A DNA stretch of 64,000 nucleotides from Hungatella sp. Lineage in GTDB: Bacteria; Bacillota; Clostridia; Lachnospirales; Lachnospiraceae. The notes beneath the pieces are model-generated. The model was not told the DNA's origin and made no database searches. It saw only the letters and a program-made list of their open reading frames with translations. The stretch is from the NCBI GenBank assembly GCA_009712635.1, contig WASS01000016.1, forward strand, positions 1 through 64,000, given 5' to 3'. The position numbers were made by a program, and so were the translations under genes. This document shows positions 36,301 through 44,380 of the stretch, piece after piece (the stretch's first letter is position 1; each line of letters begins with the position of its first letter).

Positions 36301-37629
36301 GTTTAACTGAACACTGTCTACCGTATTATTCTTTATGCGGATGCACTTCATATCCTGTCCGCCGATGTCTAAGATGCAATCCACATCCGGCTCAAAAAAT
36401 GCAGCCGCATAGTAATGGGAAATTGTCTCAACTTCTCCCTCATCAAGCAGGAAAGCAGCCTTTAATAAGGCTTCACCATATCCGGTGGAACAAGACCAGA
36501 CAATCTGGCTGTCGTCAGGAATCTGTTCTTTTATCTCTTTTATGGCGCGGACAGCAGTGGACAGCGGAGATCCGTTATTGCTGCTGTAAAAACTGTAAAG
36601 CAGAGTACCGTCTTCCCCAACCACGGCTACCTTTGTGGTGGTGGAACCGGCATCAATACCTAAGAAGCATTTGCCGTGATAGGAAGATAACTCTCCCTTT
36701 CTCACACAGTGACTGCTGTGACGGTTAATAAATTCATCAAAATCTTCCTGACCTGCAAACAATGGCTCCATTCGCTTTACTTCAAATTCCATCCGAATAC
36801 CATTTGACAATCGGGAGATCATATCCTCAAGAGAGGTCTTTGCTTCCGTCTTATCTTCCGTGTTCATGGCAGCACCGATGGCAGCAAAGAGATGGGAATG
36901 TTCGGGAGCGATAATTGCATCTCCGGTGAGATTTAAAGTGCGGATAAACGCTTTCCGAAGTTCAGGAAGAAAGTGGAGAGGTCCTCCTAAGAACGCCACA
37001 TTGCCTCTGATTGGCTTCCCGCATGCCAGACCGCTGATGGTCTGGTTAACGACTGCCTGAAAAATAGACGCTGCCAGATCTTCTCTGGTAGCTCCTTCAT
37101 TAATAAGCGGCTGAATGTCTGTTTTAGCAAATACGCCGCAGCGGGCGGCGATTGGATAGATCGCCTTGTAATTGGCAGCATACTCATCGAGACCCTTGGC
37201 ATCAGTCTGTAAAAGAGCAGCCATCTGGTCAATAAAGGATCCCGTACCACCGGCACAGATTCCGTTCATTCTCTGGTCAATGCCGCCGCTGAAATAAATA
37301 ATTTTAGCATCTTCTCCGCCAAGCTCGATTGCCACGTCGGTCTGCGGGGCATAATCTTTTAATGAGGTGGCAACAGCCACCACTTCCTGTACGAATGGTG
37401 TCTTTAAATGACGGGACAGAGTAAGACCGCCGGAACCGGTTATGGCTGGAACAAGATCCATGGCCCCTAACTGATCAAAGGCCTTCTTTAAAAGGCCTGC
37501 CAGTGTTTCCTGTATGTTTGCAAAATGCCGCTCGTAATCAGCGAACAACAGCTGTTGATTTTGATCTAAAATAGCAATCTTAACGGTTGTGGAACCGATA
37601 TCGATTCCTAAAGTGTTGTATGTATTCAT
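33364..37629 (-). CDS. Giant fused acyl-CoA dehydratase activase-type protein
   Basis: 1421 residues from ATG 37629 (or 1439 from GTG 37683, which has no ribosome site). Two ASKHA ATPase domains of the BadF/HgdC family in tandem, starting [11 protein letters not shown] (residues 6-16) and [12 protein letters not shown] (near 325). Each carries the cluster-binding Cys pair: [13 protein letters not shown] with [10 protein letters not shown], and [12 protein letters not shown] with [10 protein letters not shown]. Cys607 opens a CKGCTNNC motif at the start of a DUF2229/HgdB-like C-terminal half with [19 protein letters not shown] and [11 protein letters not shown]. Such fusions use ATP to drive low-potential electrons onto iron-sulphur clusters; double-cubane proteins are related. 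The reduced substrate is unknown. Confidence 0.88.
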   Translation of the reverse strand: MNTYNTLGIDIGSTTVKIAILDQNQQLLFADYERHFANIQETLAGLLKKAFDQLGAMDLVPAITGSGGLTLSRHLKTPFVQEVVAVATSLKDYAPQTDVAIELGGEDAKIIYFSGGIDQRMNGICAGGTGSFIDQMAALLQTDAKGLDEYAANYKAIYPIAARCGVFAKTDIQPLINEGATREDLAASIFQAVVNQTISGLACGKPIRGNVAFLGGPLHFLPELRKAFIRTLNLTGDAIIAPEHSHLFAAIGAAMNTEDKTEAKTSLEDMISRLSNGIRMEFEVKRMEPLFAGQEDFDEFINRHSSHCVRKGELSSYHGKCFLGIDAGSTTTKVAVVGEDGTLLYSFYSSNNGSPLSTAVRAIKEIKEQIPDDSQIVWSCSTGYGEALLKAAFLLDEGEVETISHYYAAAFFEPDVDCILDIGGQDMKCIRIKNNTVDSVQLNEACSSGCGSFIETFANSLNYKVEDFATEAIFAKNPTDLGTRCTVFMNSNVKQAQKEGAEVSDISAGLAYSVIKNALFKVIKITSASDLGKHVVVQGGTFYNNAVLRSFEKISGCEAVRPDIAGIMGAFGAALIARERYDQSAKTTMLDLDKILALHYETNMSRCKGCTNNCVLTINRFDGGRQFISGNRCERGLGKEKTRREIPNLFDYKNHRMFDYEPLSADLATRGVIGIPRVLNLYENYPFWAVFFHTLKFRTVLSPQSTRKIYELGIESIPSESECYPAKIAHGHIEWLIKQGVKTIFYPCIPYERNESPDAGNHFNCPIVTSYAENIKNNVEGIKTEAIRFLNPFMAFTNEEVLTKRLTEVFTKEFNIPASEVADASHKAWTELMASRTDMEKKGEEALQWLKENNRHGIVLAGRPYHVDPEINHGIPELITSYGFAVLTEDSISHLADIERPLVVTDQWMYHTRLYRAASLVKKENNLDLIQLNSFGCGLDAVTTDQVNDILTGSGKIYTVLKIDEVNNLGAARIRVRSLIAALKVRDKRHFEHKVVSSAYNRVMFTKEMKQEYTILCPQMSPLHFDLLQPAIRAFGYRVEVLQNDNRSAIDTGLKYVNNDACYPSLIVVGQIMEALLSGKYDLDRTAVFMSQTGGGCRASNYIGFVRRALDKSGMSQVPVISVNAGNMESNPGFTISLPLLTKAMQAVVYGDIFMRVLYATRPYEKIPGSANSLHEKWKERCIVSLSKKSADMIEFSRNIKGIIRDFDNLPRNSVKKPKVGIVGEILVKFSPLANNRIVELLEAEGAEAVMPDLMDFLLYCFYNTNFKADFLGGKKSTAFIANMGISLLEFFRKTAKRELEKSKNFTAPAHIGNLANMANDFVSIGNQTGEGWFLTGEMLELIHTGTNNIVCTQPFGCLPNHIVGKGVIKELRKAYPDSNIIAVDYDPGASEVNQLNRIKLMLSTAQKNLLKEQNQTTGQE

Positions 37630-37635
37630 ATGTGC

Positions 37636-37657
37636 GGGGTTAACCCCTGCCTCCTTT
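37636..37657 (-). promoter_or_regulatory. Distant Shine-Dalgarno with an interposed hairpin
   Basis: On the minus strand AAAGGAGG (37657-37650) is 20 nt from ATG 37629; between them lies the palindrome ggggttaacccc (37647-37636). If that folds as GGGG/CCCC with loop TTAA the effective spacing becomes 8 nt, which is ideal. Confidence 0.55.
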
Positions 37658-37691
37658 AGTGTAAAAGTAAGTTGCTGACTCACCGGACATC

Positions 37692-37720
37692 AGTTTAACA
37701 TAAAATAAGAAATAAAACAA
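37692..37720 (-). promoter_or_regulatory. Promoter of the activase gene
   Basis: On the minus strand TTGTTT (37720-37715), 17-nt spacer, TAAACT (37697-37692). A transcript from here would begin just before or at the upstream GTG at 37683, favouring the ATG at 37629. Confidence 0.5.
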
Positions 37721-37757
37721 TTGCCAGGACATGCTAAAAATATGTTAAACTTAGAAA

Positions 37758-37779
37758 AATTTGTGTAAGTTCACAAATT
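37758..37779. promoter_or_regulatory. 8-bp inverted repeat in the divergent intergenic region
   Basis: aatttgtg (37758-37765), 6-nt spacer, cacaaatt (37772-37779), placed between the divergent activase and CorA promoters, about 15 nt before the CorA -35. Possible operator; no matching regulator is adjacent. Confidence 0.4.
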
Positions 37780-37794
37780 GAGGTAGCTTTTTGT

Positions 37795-37823
37795 TTGACA
37801 AAAATGGTCGGGGAAACTATAAT
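37795..37823 (+). promoter_or_regulatory. Consensus promoter of the CorA gene
   Basis: Perfect TTGACA (37795-37800), 17-nt spacer, perfect TATAAT (37818-37823). Confidence 0.85.
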
Positions 37824-37882
37824 GTATAAGTCAAAGTCCGCCAAAGTATACACAAAATACTTCCGTAGAAGGGAGAAAAGCC

Positions 37883-38824
37883 ATGATTCAGATTTATAAA
37901 ACAGAAGACGGCCTGATTCAACAAAAGGATGAGCTTTCTCCGGGGTGCTGGATCGCACTTACCAATCCTACAGCTACGGAGATACTGGAAATCGCAGATA
38001 CCTACCGTATTGATCCGGATGATTTAAGGGCTCCTCTTGATGAGGAAGAGCGTTCCCGTATTGAGACAGAGAATAATTACACGCTGATCCTTGTTGACGT
38101 CCCCACCATTGAGGAGAGGGGCGGAAAAGACTGGTATGTTACAATACCTATGGGAATCATCACCACTGACGAAGCTATCATAACGGTATGCCTGGAAGAA
38201 ACAACGGTATTAAATGCCTTTATGGATGGACGGGTCAGGGATTTTCATACTTACATGAAAACCCGGTTTATTCTTCAGATTCTTTATAAGAACGCATCGT
38301 TATATTTGCAGTATCTAAGAGTTATTGATAAGAAAAGCGCTGTTGTTGAAGAAAAACTTCATAAATCCACAAAGAACCGGGAGCTGATCGAGCTTTTGGA
38401 ACTGGAAAAGAGTCTGGTTTATTTCACCACATCCTTACGTTCCAATGAAGTTGTGTTAGAAAAGCTTATGAGGAATGAAAAGATTAAGAAATATCCGGAA
38501 GATACCGAACTTCTTGAAGATGTTATTGTAGAGAACAAACAGGCGATTGAGATGGCCAATATCTACAGCGGAATTCTAAGCGGAACCATGGATGCATTTG
38601 CTTCCGTTATTTCCAACAACTTAAACATTGTCATGAAGTTTCTGGCAACTATCACCATTGTAATGTCCATACCTACCATGGTAGCAAGCTTTTATGGTAT
38701 GAATGTGAATCCAGCGGGAGTTCCGTTTGCGGACAGCCCATATGGCTTCTGGATTGTTTTAGGTCTTACACTGGTTCTTACATTGAGTGTTGCCTGGATT
38801 TTTTCCAAAAAGGATTTGTTTTAG
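37883..38824 (+). CDS. corA: CorA-family divalent cation (Mg2+) transporter
   Basis: 313 residues. Cytoplasmic alpha/beta N-terminal domain, long stalk helix, and two C-terminal membrane segments (about 252-272 and 287-307) with the signature YGMNVNP between them. Passive Mg2+/Co2+ channel-transporter, pentameric in known members. AGGGAG site before ATG. Followed 18 nt later by a rhomboid-like gene. Confidence 0.92.
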   Translation: MIQIYKTEDGLIQQKDELSPGCWIALTNPTATEILEIADTYRIDPDDLRAPLDEEERSRIETENNYTLILVDVPTIEERGGKDWYVTIPMGIITTDEAIITVCLEETTVLNAFMDGRVRDFHTYMKTRFILQILYKNASLYLQYLRVIDKKSAVVEEKLHKSTKNRELIELLELEKSLVYFTTSLRSNEVVLEKLMRNEKIKKYPEDTELLEDVIVENKQAIEMANIYSGILSGTMDAFASVISNNLNIVMKFLATITIVMSIPTMVASFYGMNVNPAGVPFADSPYGFWIVLGLTLVLTLSVAWIFSKKDLF

Positions 38825-38842
38825 CTTAGGAAGGTTGAACGC

Positions 38843-39691
38843 ATGAAATTTTTTTATAATCTGGAACGCAGATACAGAAAATATGCCATTCCGAATCTTA
38901 TGTACTATATTATTGGCATGTATGGGACCGGACTGTTTTTACAGCTTTTTGCGCCGGAATTTTATTTACAGTATTTAGCACTCGATGCACAGAAGATTCT
39001 AAGCGGTCAGGTGTGGAGAGTTGTTACCTTTATGATTTATCCGCCGGGCGGAGGAAGTCTTTTCGGAAGTCTGATCGGCATGTATCTTTACTATATGCTG
39101 GGAGTTAATTTAGAGAGAATCTGGGGAGCTTTCCGATTTAATGTTTACTTCTTTATGGGAGTAATTGGTCATGTGGCAGCCGCTTTGGTTGTTTACATCT
39201 TTTTCAGACAGAGAATTTATCTGACAACGGAATTTTTAAATTATTCTCTGTTTTTTGCATTTGCTGCGACATTCCCTGATCTGGAATTTCTTCTGTTTTT
39301 TGTGATTCCCATTAAGGCCAAATGGATGGCGATGTTTAATGGAATCTATTTCCTGTATGAGTTTATTATGGGAAATATGGCAACCAGGGTTACGATTGTC
39401 ATGTCGCTGATTAACTTTTTCGTGTTTTTCCTTCTGACCCGGGATTTAAACCGGTTTAATCCGAAGGAAATCAAAAGAAAGCAGAATTTTCACCGTCAGA
39501 TGAAGATTATGCCCCAGGGAGGAACCCATCACAAGTGCGCCGTATGCGGTCGGACCGAAAAGGATAACCCAAACCTGGAATTCCGGTATTGTTCAAAATG
39601 TGAAGGCAGTTTAGAATACTGTTCGGAGCATTTGTATACACATAAACATGTAACATCGGATAACCCCACAACCGGTGATACGACCAACTAG
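38843..39691 (+). CDS. Rhomboid-like membrane protein without catalytic serine, with C-terminal zinc-binding tail
   Basis: 282 residues. Six hydrophobic segments in the first ~200 residues, with QVWRVVTFMIYPP and a GxxxxxYYMLGVNLERIWG stretch typical of the rhomboid/derlin superfamily. The catalytic GxSG motif and the later histidine are absent, so it is an inactive relative. The C-terminal ~50 residues carry HHKCAVCGRTE, FRYCSKCEG and LEYCSEHLYTH, a Cys/His set fit to bind one or two zinc ions on the cytoplasmic side. Lies between corA and pyk in the same direction. Confidence 0.7.
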   Translation: MKFFYNLERRYRKYAIPNLMYYIIGMYGTGLFLQLFAPEFYLQYLALDAQKILSGQVWRVVTFMIYPPGGGSLFGSLIGMYLYYMLGVNLERIWGAFRFNVYFFMGVIGHVAAALVVYIFFRQRIYLTTEFLNYSLFFAFAATFPDLEFLLFFVIPIKAKWMAMFNGIYFLYEFIMGNMATRVTIVMSLINFFVFFLLTRDLNRFNPKEIKRKQNFHRQMKIMPQGGTHHKCAVCGRTEKDNPNLEFRYCSKCEGSLEYCSEHLYTHKHVTSDNPTTGDTTN

Positions 39692-39705
39692 CTACGGAGG
39701 ATAAT

Positions 39706-41142
39706 ATGAAGAGAACCAAAATTATTTGCACGATGGGACCAAACACAAATGACCGCGCACTGATGAAATCACTTGCTGAGCACGGAATGGATATTGCCAG
39801 ATTTAACTTCTCACATGGTGATTATGAGGAACAAAAAGAACGTCTTGACATGTTAAAGAGCATTCGCCAGGAATTAGACCTTCCAATCGCTGCTCTTCTT
39901 GATACAAAAGGACCAGAGATTCGTACCGGACTTTTAAAAGATGGTAAAAAGGTAACCCTGAAAGAAGGCGATACCTATGTTCTCACAACAGAAGAGATTG
40001 TGGGAGACGAGAGTAAGGGTCATATCAACTACGACGGCTTAAATTCAGACGTAGTTGCAGGAAACCGTATTCTGATTGATGACGGTCTGATTGAACTTGA
40101 AGTTTTAGAAGTGAAGGGCTGCGAAATCATCTGCAGAATTGTAAACGGCGGCGAACTGGGAGAGAGAAAGGGAGTCAATGTTCCAAATGTAAAGATTAAA
40201 CTTCCGGCTCTTACTGATAAGGACAAAGCTGATATCTGTTTCGGTATCGAACAGGGCTTTGACTTTATTGCAGCTTCCTTTGTACGTACGGCAGCAGCTG
40301 TACGTGAAATTAAGGATATTCTGGATGCCCATGGCTCTGACATTGCAGTTATTGCAAAAATCGAGAATGCCGAAGGGATTGAAAACCTGGATGAAATCAT
40401 TGAAGTCAGTGATGGAATTATGGTTGCCCGTGGTGATATGGGTGTTGAGATTCCTGCTCAGGAAGTTCCGTTTATTCAGAAGAGAATTATCCAGAAATGT
40501 AATGAGGCATGCAAGCCTGTTATTACTGCAACTCAGATGTTAGATTCCATGATCCGTAATCCACGTCCAACCAGAGCAGAAGTAACTGACGTTGCCAATG
40601 CTGTTTATGACGGAACGGATGCAGTTATGCTTTCTGGCGAAACTGCTATGGGTAAATATCCGGTAGAGGCTCTTTCCATGATGGCTTCCATCGTAGAAGA
40701 AACAGAAAAGCATCTGGATTACACCGGATACAGACAGCGTAAGGTATCTGCAGTGAATACACAGAACGTATCCAATGCAGTATGCTACTCTTCCGTATCC
40801 ACCGCTCATGACCTGGGAGCAAAAGTGATTGTAGCTCCAAGTATCACTGGTTTCACCACAAGACTGTTATCCAAATGGAGACCGGAAAGCTTAATCATCG
40901 GTTTATCTCCAAGCGCAACAGCTCTTCGCCAGATGCAGCTGTACTGGGGTGTTATACCATTCCAGGCAAGACGTGCTGAGTCAACTGACGTGTTAATCTA
41001 TTCCTCTTTGGAACTGTTAAAGGCAAGATCCATTATTAAAGAGAATGACGTAGTGGTTGTAACTGCAGGTGTAGTAAGTCCTGCAAGAAAGCATGAGCCT
41101 GCAGCTCATACCAATATCATGCGTGTTGTGACAGTCGATTAA
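39706..41142 (+). CDS. pyk: Pyruvate kinase
   Basis: 478 residues, the short form without the extra PEP-utiliser domain. N-terminal KIICTMGP, ARFNFSHG, DTKGPEIRTG (ADP/PEP/K+ site), catalytic lysine strand AVIAKIENAEG, metal ligands in VARGDMGVEI, and SGETAMGKYPVEA. C-terminal allosteric domain present. Final ATP-forming step of glycolysis. AGGAGG-type site 7 nt before the ATG. Confidence 0.97.
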   Translation: MKRTKIICTMGPNTNDRALMKSLAEHGMDIARFNFSHGDYEEQKERLDMLKSIRQELDLPIAALLDTKGPEIRTGLLKDGKKVTLKEGDTYVLTTEEIVGDESKGHINYDGLNSDVVAGNRILIDDGLIELEVLEVKGCEIICRIVNGGELGERKGVNVPNVKIKLPALTDKDKADICFGIEQGFDFIAASFVRTAAAVREIKDILDAHGSDIAVIAKIENAEGIENLDEIIEVSDGIMVARGDMGVEIPAQEVPFIQKRIIQKCNEACKPVITATQMLDSMIRNPRPTRAEVTDVANAVYDGTDAVMLSGETAMGKYPVEALSMMASIVEETEKHLDYTGYRQRKVSAVNTQNVSNAVCYSSVSTAHDLGAKVIVAPSITGFTTRLLSKWRPESLIIGLSPSATALRQMQLYWGVIPFQARRAESTDVLIYSSLELLKARSIIKENDVVVVTAGVVSPARKHEPAAHTNIMRVVTVD

Positions 41143-41183
41143 TGACTTCTTACATTATTTCTGAATATTTATACAAAAAAGTG

Positions 41184-41212
41184 TAGACAAAAGAGTCTAT
41201 CCCCGGTACAAT
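41184..41212 (+). promoter_or_regulatory. Promoter with overlapping dyad before the decarboxylase gene
   Basis: TAGACA (41184-41189), 17-nt spacer, TACAAT (41207-41212). A dyad ccggtaca / tgtgccgg (41204-41211 and about 41231-41238) covers the -10, and flanking aagag/ctctttt make a terminator-like hairpin; which of operator or attenuator applies is open. Confidence 0.5.
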
Positions 41213-41285
41213 GTAGCTTACCAGCAGATGTGCCGGAGATGGCTCTTTTCTGCATATGGTAACGTTATGAGAGGAGAGGAAAATA

Positions 41286-42560
41286 ATGGAGAAAAGACCA
41301 TTTGTAACCAGAGAACAATTAGAAGAAATTGTGAATGAATATCCAACTCCCTTCCATTTATACGATGAAAAGGGCATCAGGGAGAATGCGAAGAAATTAA
41401 AAGAAGCATTTTCCTGGAATAAGGGATACCGGGAATATTTTGCGGTAAAGGCAACTCCCAATCCATTTATTTTAAATATATTAAAAGAGTATGGATGCGG
41501 GGCTGACTGTTCCTCTATGACGGAGCTTATGATGTCTGATGCCATTGGATTTTCCGGTTCCGACATTATGTTTTCCTCCAATGACACGCCTGCAGAGGAA
41601 TTCCAGTTTGCAGACCGGATCGGAGGAATTATCAATCTGGATGACATTACTCATATTGATTTTCTGGAAAAAGCCATCGGTCATATTCCGGAAACCATCA
41701 GCTGCCGTTATAACCCAGGCGGAATATTTAAGATCAGCAATGATATTATGGATAATCCCGGAGATGCCAAGTATGGTATGACGACAGAGCAGATCTTTGA
41801 GGCATTTCGTATCTTGAAGAGTAAGGGAGCAAAGAAATTCGGAATTCATGCATTTCTGGCAAGCAACACGGTGACTACAGAATATTATCCCCTTCTTGCA
41901 AAAGTTCTTTTTGAGCTTGCAGTAAAGTTAAAAAAGGAAACAGGAGCAGAGGTTACTTTTATCAATCTTTCCGGCGGAATCGGTATTCCTTACCGTCCGG
42001 GTCAGGAACCCAACGATATTCTGGCAATTGGTGAGGGCGTAAGAAAGGTTTATGAAGAAGTACTTGTTCCGGAAGGAATGGGGGATGTGGCAATCTATAC
42101 GGAGCTTGGACGGTTTATGTTAGGACCGTACGGTGCGTTGGTTACCAGGGCCATTCATGAAAAACATACACATAAAGAGTATGTTGGCGTAGATGCCTGC
42201 GCTGTAAATCTTATGAGACCTGCCATGTATGGTGCCTACCATCACATAACGGTTATGGGGAAAGAGGAAGCTCCCTGCAGCCATAAGTATGATGTTGTGG
42301 GTTCACTTTGCGAGAATAATGATAAGTTTGCCATTGACCGCATGCTGCCGGAGATATCCAGGGGTGACCTGCTGTTTATTCATGATACCGGTGCTCACGG
42401 GTATGCCATGGGATATAATTACAATGGTAAATTAAAATCTGCAGAGCTGCTTCTCAAAGAGGATGGATCGGTTGAGCTGATTCGCAGGGCAGAAACTCCA
42501 AAAGACTATTTTGCAACTTTTGATTGCTTCGATGTGCTTAAAAATATAAAATATGATTAA
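41286..42560 (+). CDS. lysA: Diaminopimelate-decarboxylase-type PLP enzyme
   Basis: 424 residues, fold-type III PLP barrel. PLP lysine K55 in YFAVKATPNP, SGGIGIPYRPGQEP glycine loop, and the C-terminal beta domain with GAHGYAMGYNYNGK. The substrate-site motif that reads CESGD in most LysA proteins is CENND here. The protein is one of a Lachnospiraceae-typical variant set normally annotated as diaminopimelate decarboxylase (last step of lysine synthesis); another amino-acid decarboxylase of this family is possible because of the altered motif. Good GAGAGGA site. Confidence 0.78.
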   Translation: MEKRPFVTREQLEEIVNEYPTPFHLYDEKGIRENAKKLKEAFSWNKGYREYFAVKATPNPFILNILKEYGCGADCSSMTELMMSDAIGFSGSDIMFSSNDTPAEEFQFADRIGGIINLDDITHIDFLEKAIGHIPETISCRYNPGGIFKISNDIMDNPGDAKYGMTTEQIFEAFRILKSKGAKKFGIHAFLASNTVTTEYYPLLAKVLFELAVKLKKETGAEVTFINLSGGIGIPYRPGQEPNDILAIGEGVRKVYEEVLVPEGMGDVAIYTELGRFMLGPYGALVTRAIHEKHTHKEYVGVDACAVNLMRPAMYGAYHHITVMGKEEAPCSHKYDVVGSLCENNDKFAIDRMLPEISRGDLLFIHDTGAHGYAMGYNYNGKLKSAELLLKEDGSVELIRRAETPKDYFATFDCFDVLKNIKYD

Positions 42561-42581
42561 TTGCATAAAATAGAGAAAAAT

Positions 42582-42624
42582 AAGATTCCGTTTTCAGATA
42601 ACTGCTGACGGGATCTTTTCTTTT
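42582..42624 (+). terminator. First terminator after lysA
   Basis: aagattccgt / acgggatctt, 10-bp stem with one G-T pair, 16-nt loop, then ttttctttt. Confidence 0.75.
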
Positions 42625-42630
42625 GCATAG

Positions 42631-42664
42631 AAAAATCCCTGTGTCAAAGACACAGGGATTTTTC
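42631..42664. terminator. Second, very strong bidirectional terminator
   Basis: aaaaatccctgtgtc / gacacagggattttt, 15-bp perfect stem with a 3-nt loop and flanking A and T runs. Confidence 0.92.
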
Positions 42665-43189
42665 TTAGGATTTTCGGATTTTCAAAAAGGGTGAAAGGAT
42701 AATTGTTACGTTGTGCATTTCTTATGTGTTTAGTATAACACACCGCTTCCTGAAAAGTTTGTATATTATTTGAATAGATTATGAAGATTTTCTTAACTTT
42801 AATGGACTGCAGAAAAATAGATGCGATTAAATTCCAGTATATTGGTGAGGCGTTAGTAACAGATTGTCTTATCAAAGCCAAACAACATGGATTCAGAATT
42901 ATGCAATTTAATGCTGGCGCTGAATATAAAGAAAATTAAAAACTATCAGCAATTTGCTGCTTTTTTTAATAACTCCAGTAATCACCCGGCGCTGTCACTT
43001 CCAGCACAACAAATCCCTGGCTGTGAAGTGCAGGAAGCCTCCTGGAGGAATAAGATTTTCTTTATAGGTTGAAGCTGCTATTGAAAATAAAATACAAATG
43101 GAAAATTCCTGCCTGTATTTTAGGTGGAAAAGAAACCATGGGAAGCGTACCGGAATATCTTAATAAAAAAAGGAATCAGGTAGCGGACT
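42665..43189. other. 525-bp gap with an orphan promoter and a weak small reading frame
   Basis: A plausible promoter TTGTGC (42711-42716)-17-TATAAC (42734-42739) overlaps the perfect dyad tgtgtt/aacaca (42725-42742). A 52-codon frame runs 42781-42939 (ends AGAEYKEN) but has no ribosome site. A small hairpin cagc/gctg followed by seven T lies near 42950-42970. No recognisable gene; it may be a decayed gene or a small RNA unit. Confidence 0.4.
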
Positions 43190-44080
43190 GTGAATCAGGT
43201 AAGAGAAGTAATACACTGTGACAGTGCCCTTCGCATGGGACTGACCGGTCGCGGAATTGGTGTTGCAGTTCTTGATACAGGAATTTACCTTCATGAGGAT
43301 CTTGAACATAGATTGGCAGCTTTTGTGGATATTGTTCACCGCAGGCGGGATCCATACGATGACAATGGCCATGGTACTCATATATCCGGAATAATAGCAG
43401 GAGAGGGCAGAGCTTCCAATGGCCTCTATATGGGTGTTGCTCCGGAATGCCACATTATTATGCTGAAAGTATTGGACAAAAAAGGAAATGGATATGCTTC
43501 GGATGTACTTTCCGGACTGAAGTGGATCCGTGACAACAAGGAGAGGTATGGAATCAGGATTGTAAATATATCGGTTGGTTCCTTTTCAAGAAAAGGAATG
43601 ACGGAAAATTCCGTACTGGTAAGAGGGGTGAATGCGGCCTGGGATGACGGTCTTGTGGTATGTGTTGCAGCAGGAAATATGGGACCTGGAACCAATACCA
43701 TTACAACGCCGGGAATCAGCCGGAAAGTGATAACGGTAGGGTGTTCCGATGATTACAAAGAGGTAAATGTGATGGGAAACCGGATGATTGATTATTCTGG
43801 CAGAGGTCCTACCGGTGCATGTATCTGTAAGCCGGAAATCATTGCTCCAGGAGCCGGAATCATAAGTTGTTCCAATGAACCAGGGCAGTATCAGACAAAA
43901 AGCGGGACTTCCATGTCCACCCCCCTGGTTTCCGGAGCCATTGCATTATTGCTTCAGAAATATCCCTATATGAGCAACCGGGACGTAAAATTGATGTTAA
44001 GAGAACGAGCTGTGGATGCCGGGCTTCCCATGAACCAGCAGGGTTGGGGAATGCTTGATGTGGAGCAGCTGCTGCTATAG
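43190..44080 (+). CDS. Subtilisin-like serine protease (S8 family)
   Basis: 296 residues. Catalytic triad D29 (VAVLDTGI), H61 (NGHGTH) and S241 (SGTSMSTP), with oxyanion N163 (AAGNMGPG). No signal peptide or propeptide, so it is a compact intracellular-type subtilisin. The start is uncertain: GTG 43190 has only a weak AGGA 16 nt upstream, and an in-frame stop lies at 43181-43183, so the N-terminus cannot extend further in this frame. The catalytic domain is complete. Confidence 0.85.
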   Translation: MNQVREVIHCDSALRMGLTGRGIGVAVLDTGIYLHEDLEHRLAAFVDIVHRRRDPYDDNGHGTHISGIIAGEGRASNGLYMGVAPECHIIMLKVLDKKGNGYASDVLSGLKWIRDNKERYGIRIVNISVGSFSRKGMTENSVLVRGVNAAWDDGLVVCVAAGNMGPGTNTITTPGISRKVITVGCSDDYKEVNVMGNRMIDYSGRGPTGACICKPEIIAPGAGIISCSNEPGQYQTKSGTSMSTPLVSGAIALLLQKYPYMSNRDVKLMLRERAVDAGLPMNQQGWGMLDVEQLLL

Positions 44081-44085
44081 AAAAT

Positions 44086-44130
44086 GGATACGGACTGTTC
44101 TTGTTTTAAAGGCGGTCCGTATCCGTTTTT
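44086..44130 (+). terminator. Terminator of the S8 protease gene
   Basis: ggatacggac / gtccgtatcc, 10-bp perfect stem followed by gttttt. Confidence 0.9.
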
Positions 44131-44142
44131 GTCAAGAAAAAC

Positions 44143-44204
44143 TTGCAGAGTCCTTTTGTGTGTGCTATAGTAAAACAGAAGTCATAAGGCAGTCTGCCTT
44201 TTTT
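44143..44204 (+). other. Promoter followed at once by a terminator
   Basis: TTGCAG (44143-44148), 17-nt spacer, TATAGT (44166-44171), then aaggca/tgcctt hairpin with T run (44186-44204). A transcript would be only about 27 nt unless it reads through towards recA. The rest of the recA upstream region up to 44311 holds a small ggcg/cgcc hairpin and no gene. Confidence 0.4.
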
Positions 44205-44311
44205 GTCTCCCATTCAGGCGTTTCGCCCTATTTTCCAAAGTAGTTATATTAAGTAAACCCACTAAGGCAGGAGTGTGATGCGTATGATTGAGAAAGCGTG
44301 AAAAATACAGG

Positions 44312-44340
44312 TTGACATTTGCCTGGAAGTATACTATCAT
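44312..44340 (+). promoter_or_regulatory. recA promoter
   Basis: TTGACA (44312-44317), 17-nt spacer, TATCAT (44335-44340). Confidence 0.65.
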
Positions 44341-44352
44341 TATAATATTAAA

Positions 44353-44366
44353 AGAACATTTGTTCG
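44353..44366. promoter_or_regulatory. LexA (SOS) box of recA
   Basis: agaacatttgttcg matches the Firmicute LexA/DinR consensus CGAACnnnnGTTCG at all core GAAC/GTTC positions. It lies just after the predicted transcription start, so bound LexA would block recA. Confidence 0.75.
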
Positions 44367-44380
44367 TGTTGGAGGATAAG

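Noticed and set aside
36294-36728. 144-codon plus-strand frame inside the giant activase gene
   Set aside because: Antisense to a strongly supported gene, Cys/His/Arg-rich composition typical of reverse-complement reading, no ribosome site.
42887-43072. Small plus-strand frame in the 525-bp gap
   Set aside because: Runs across a hairpin/T run, no ribosome site, no recognisable motif; kept only within the gap description.
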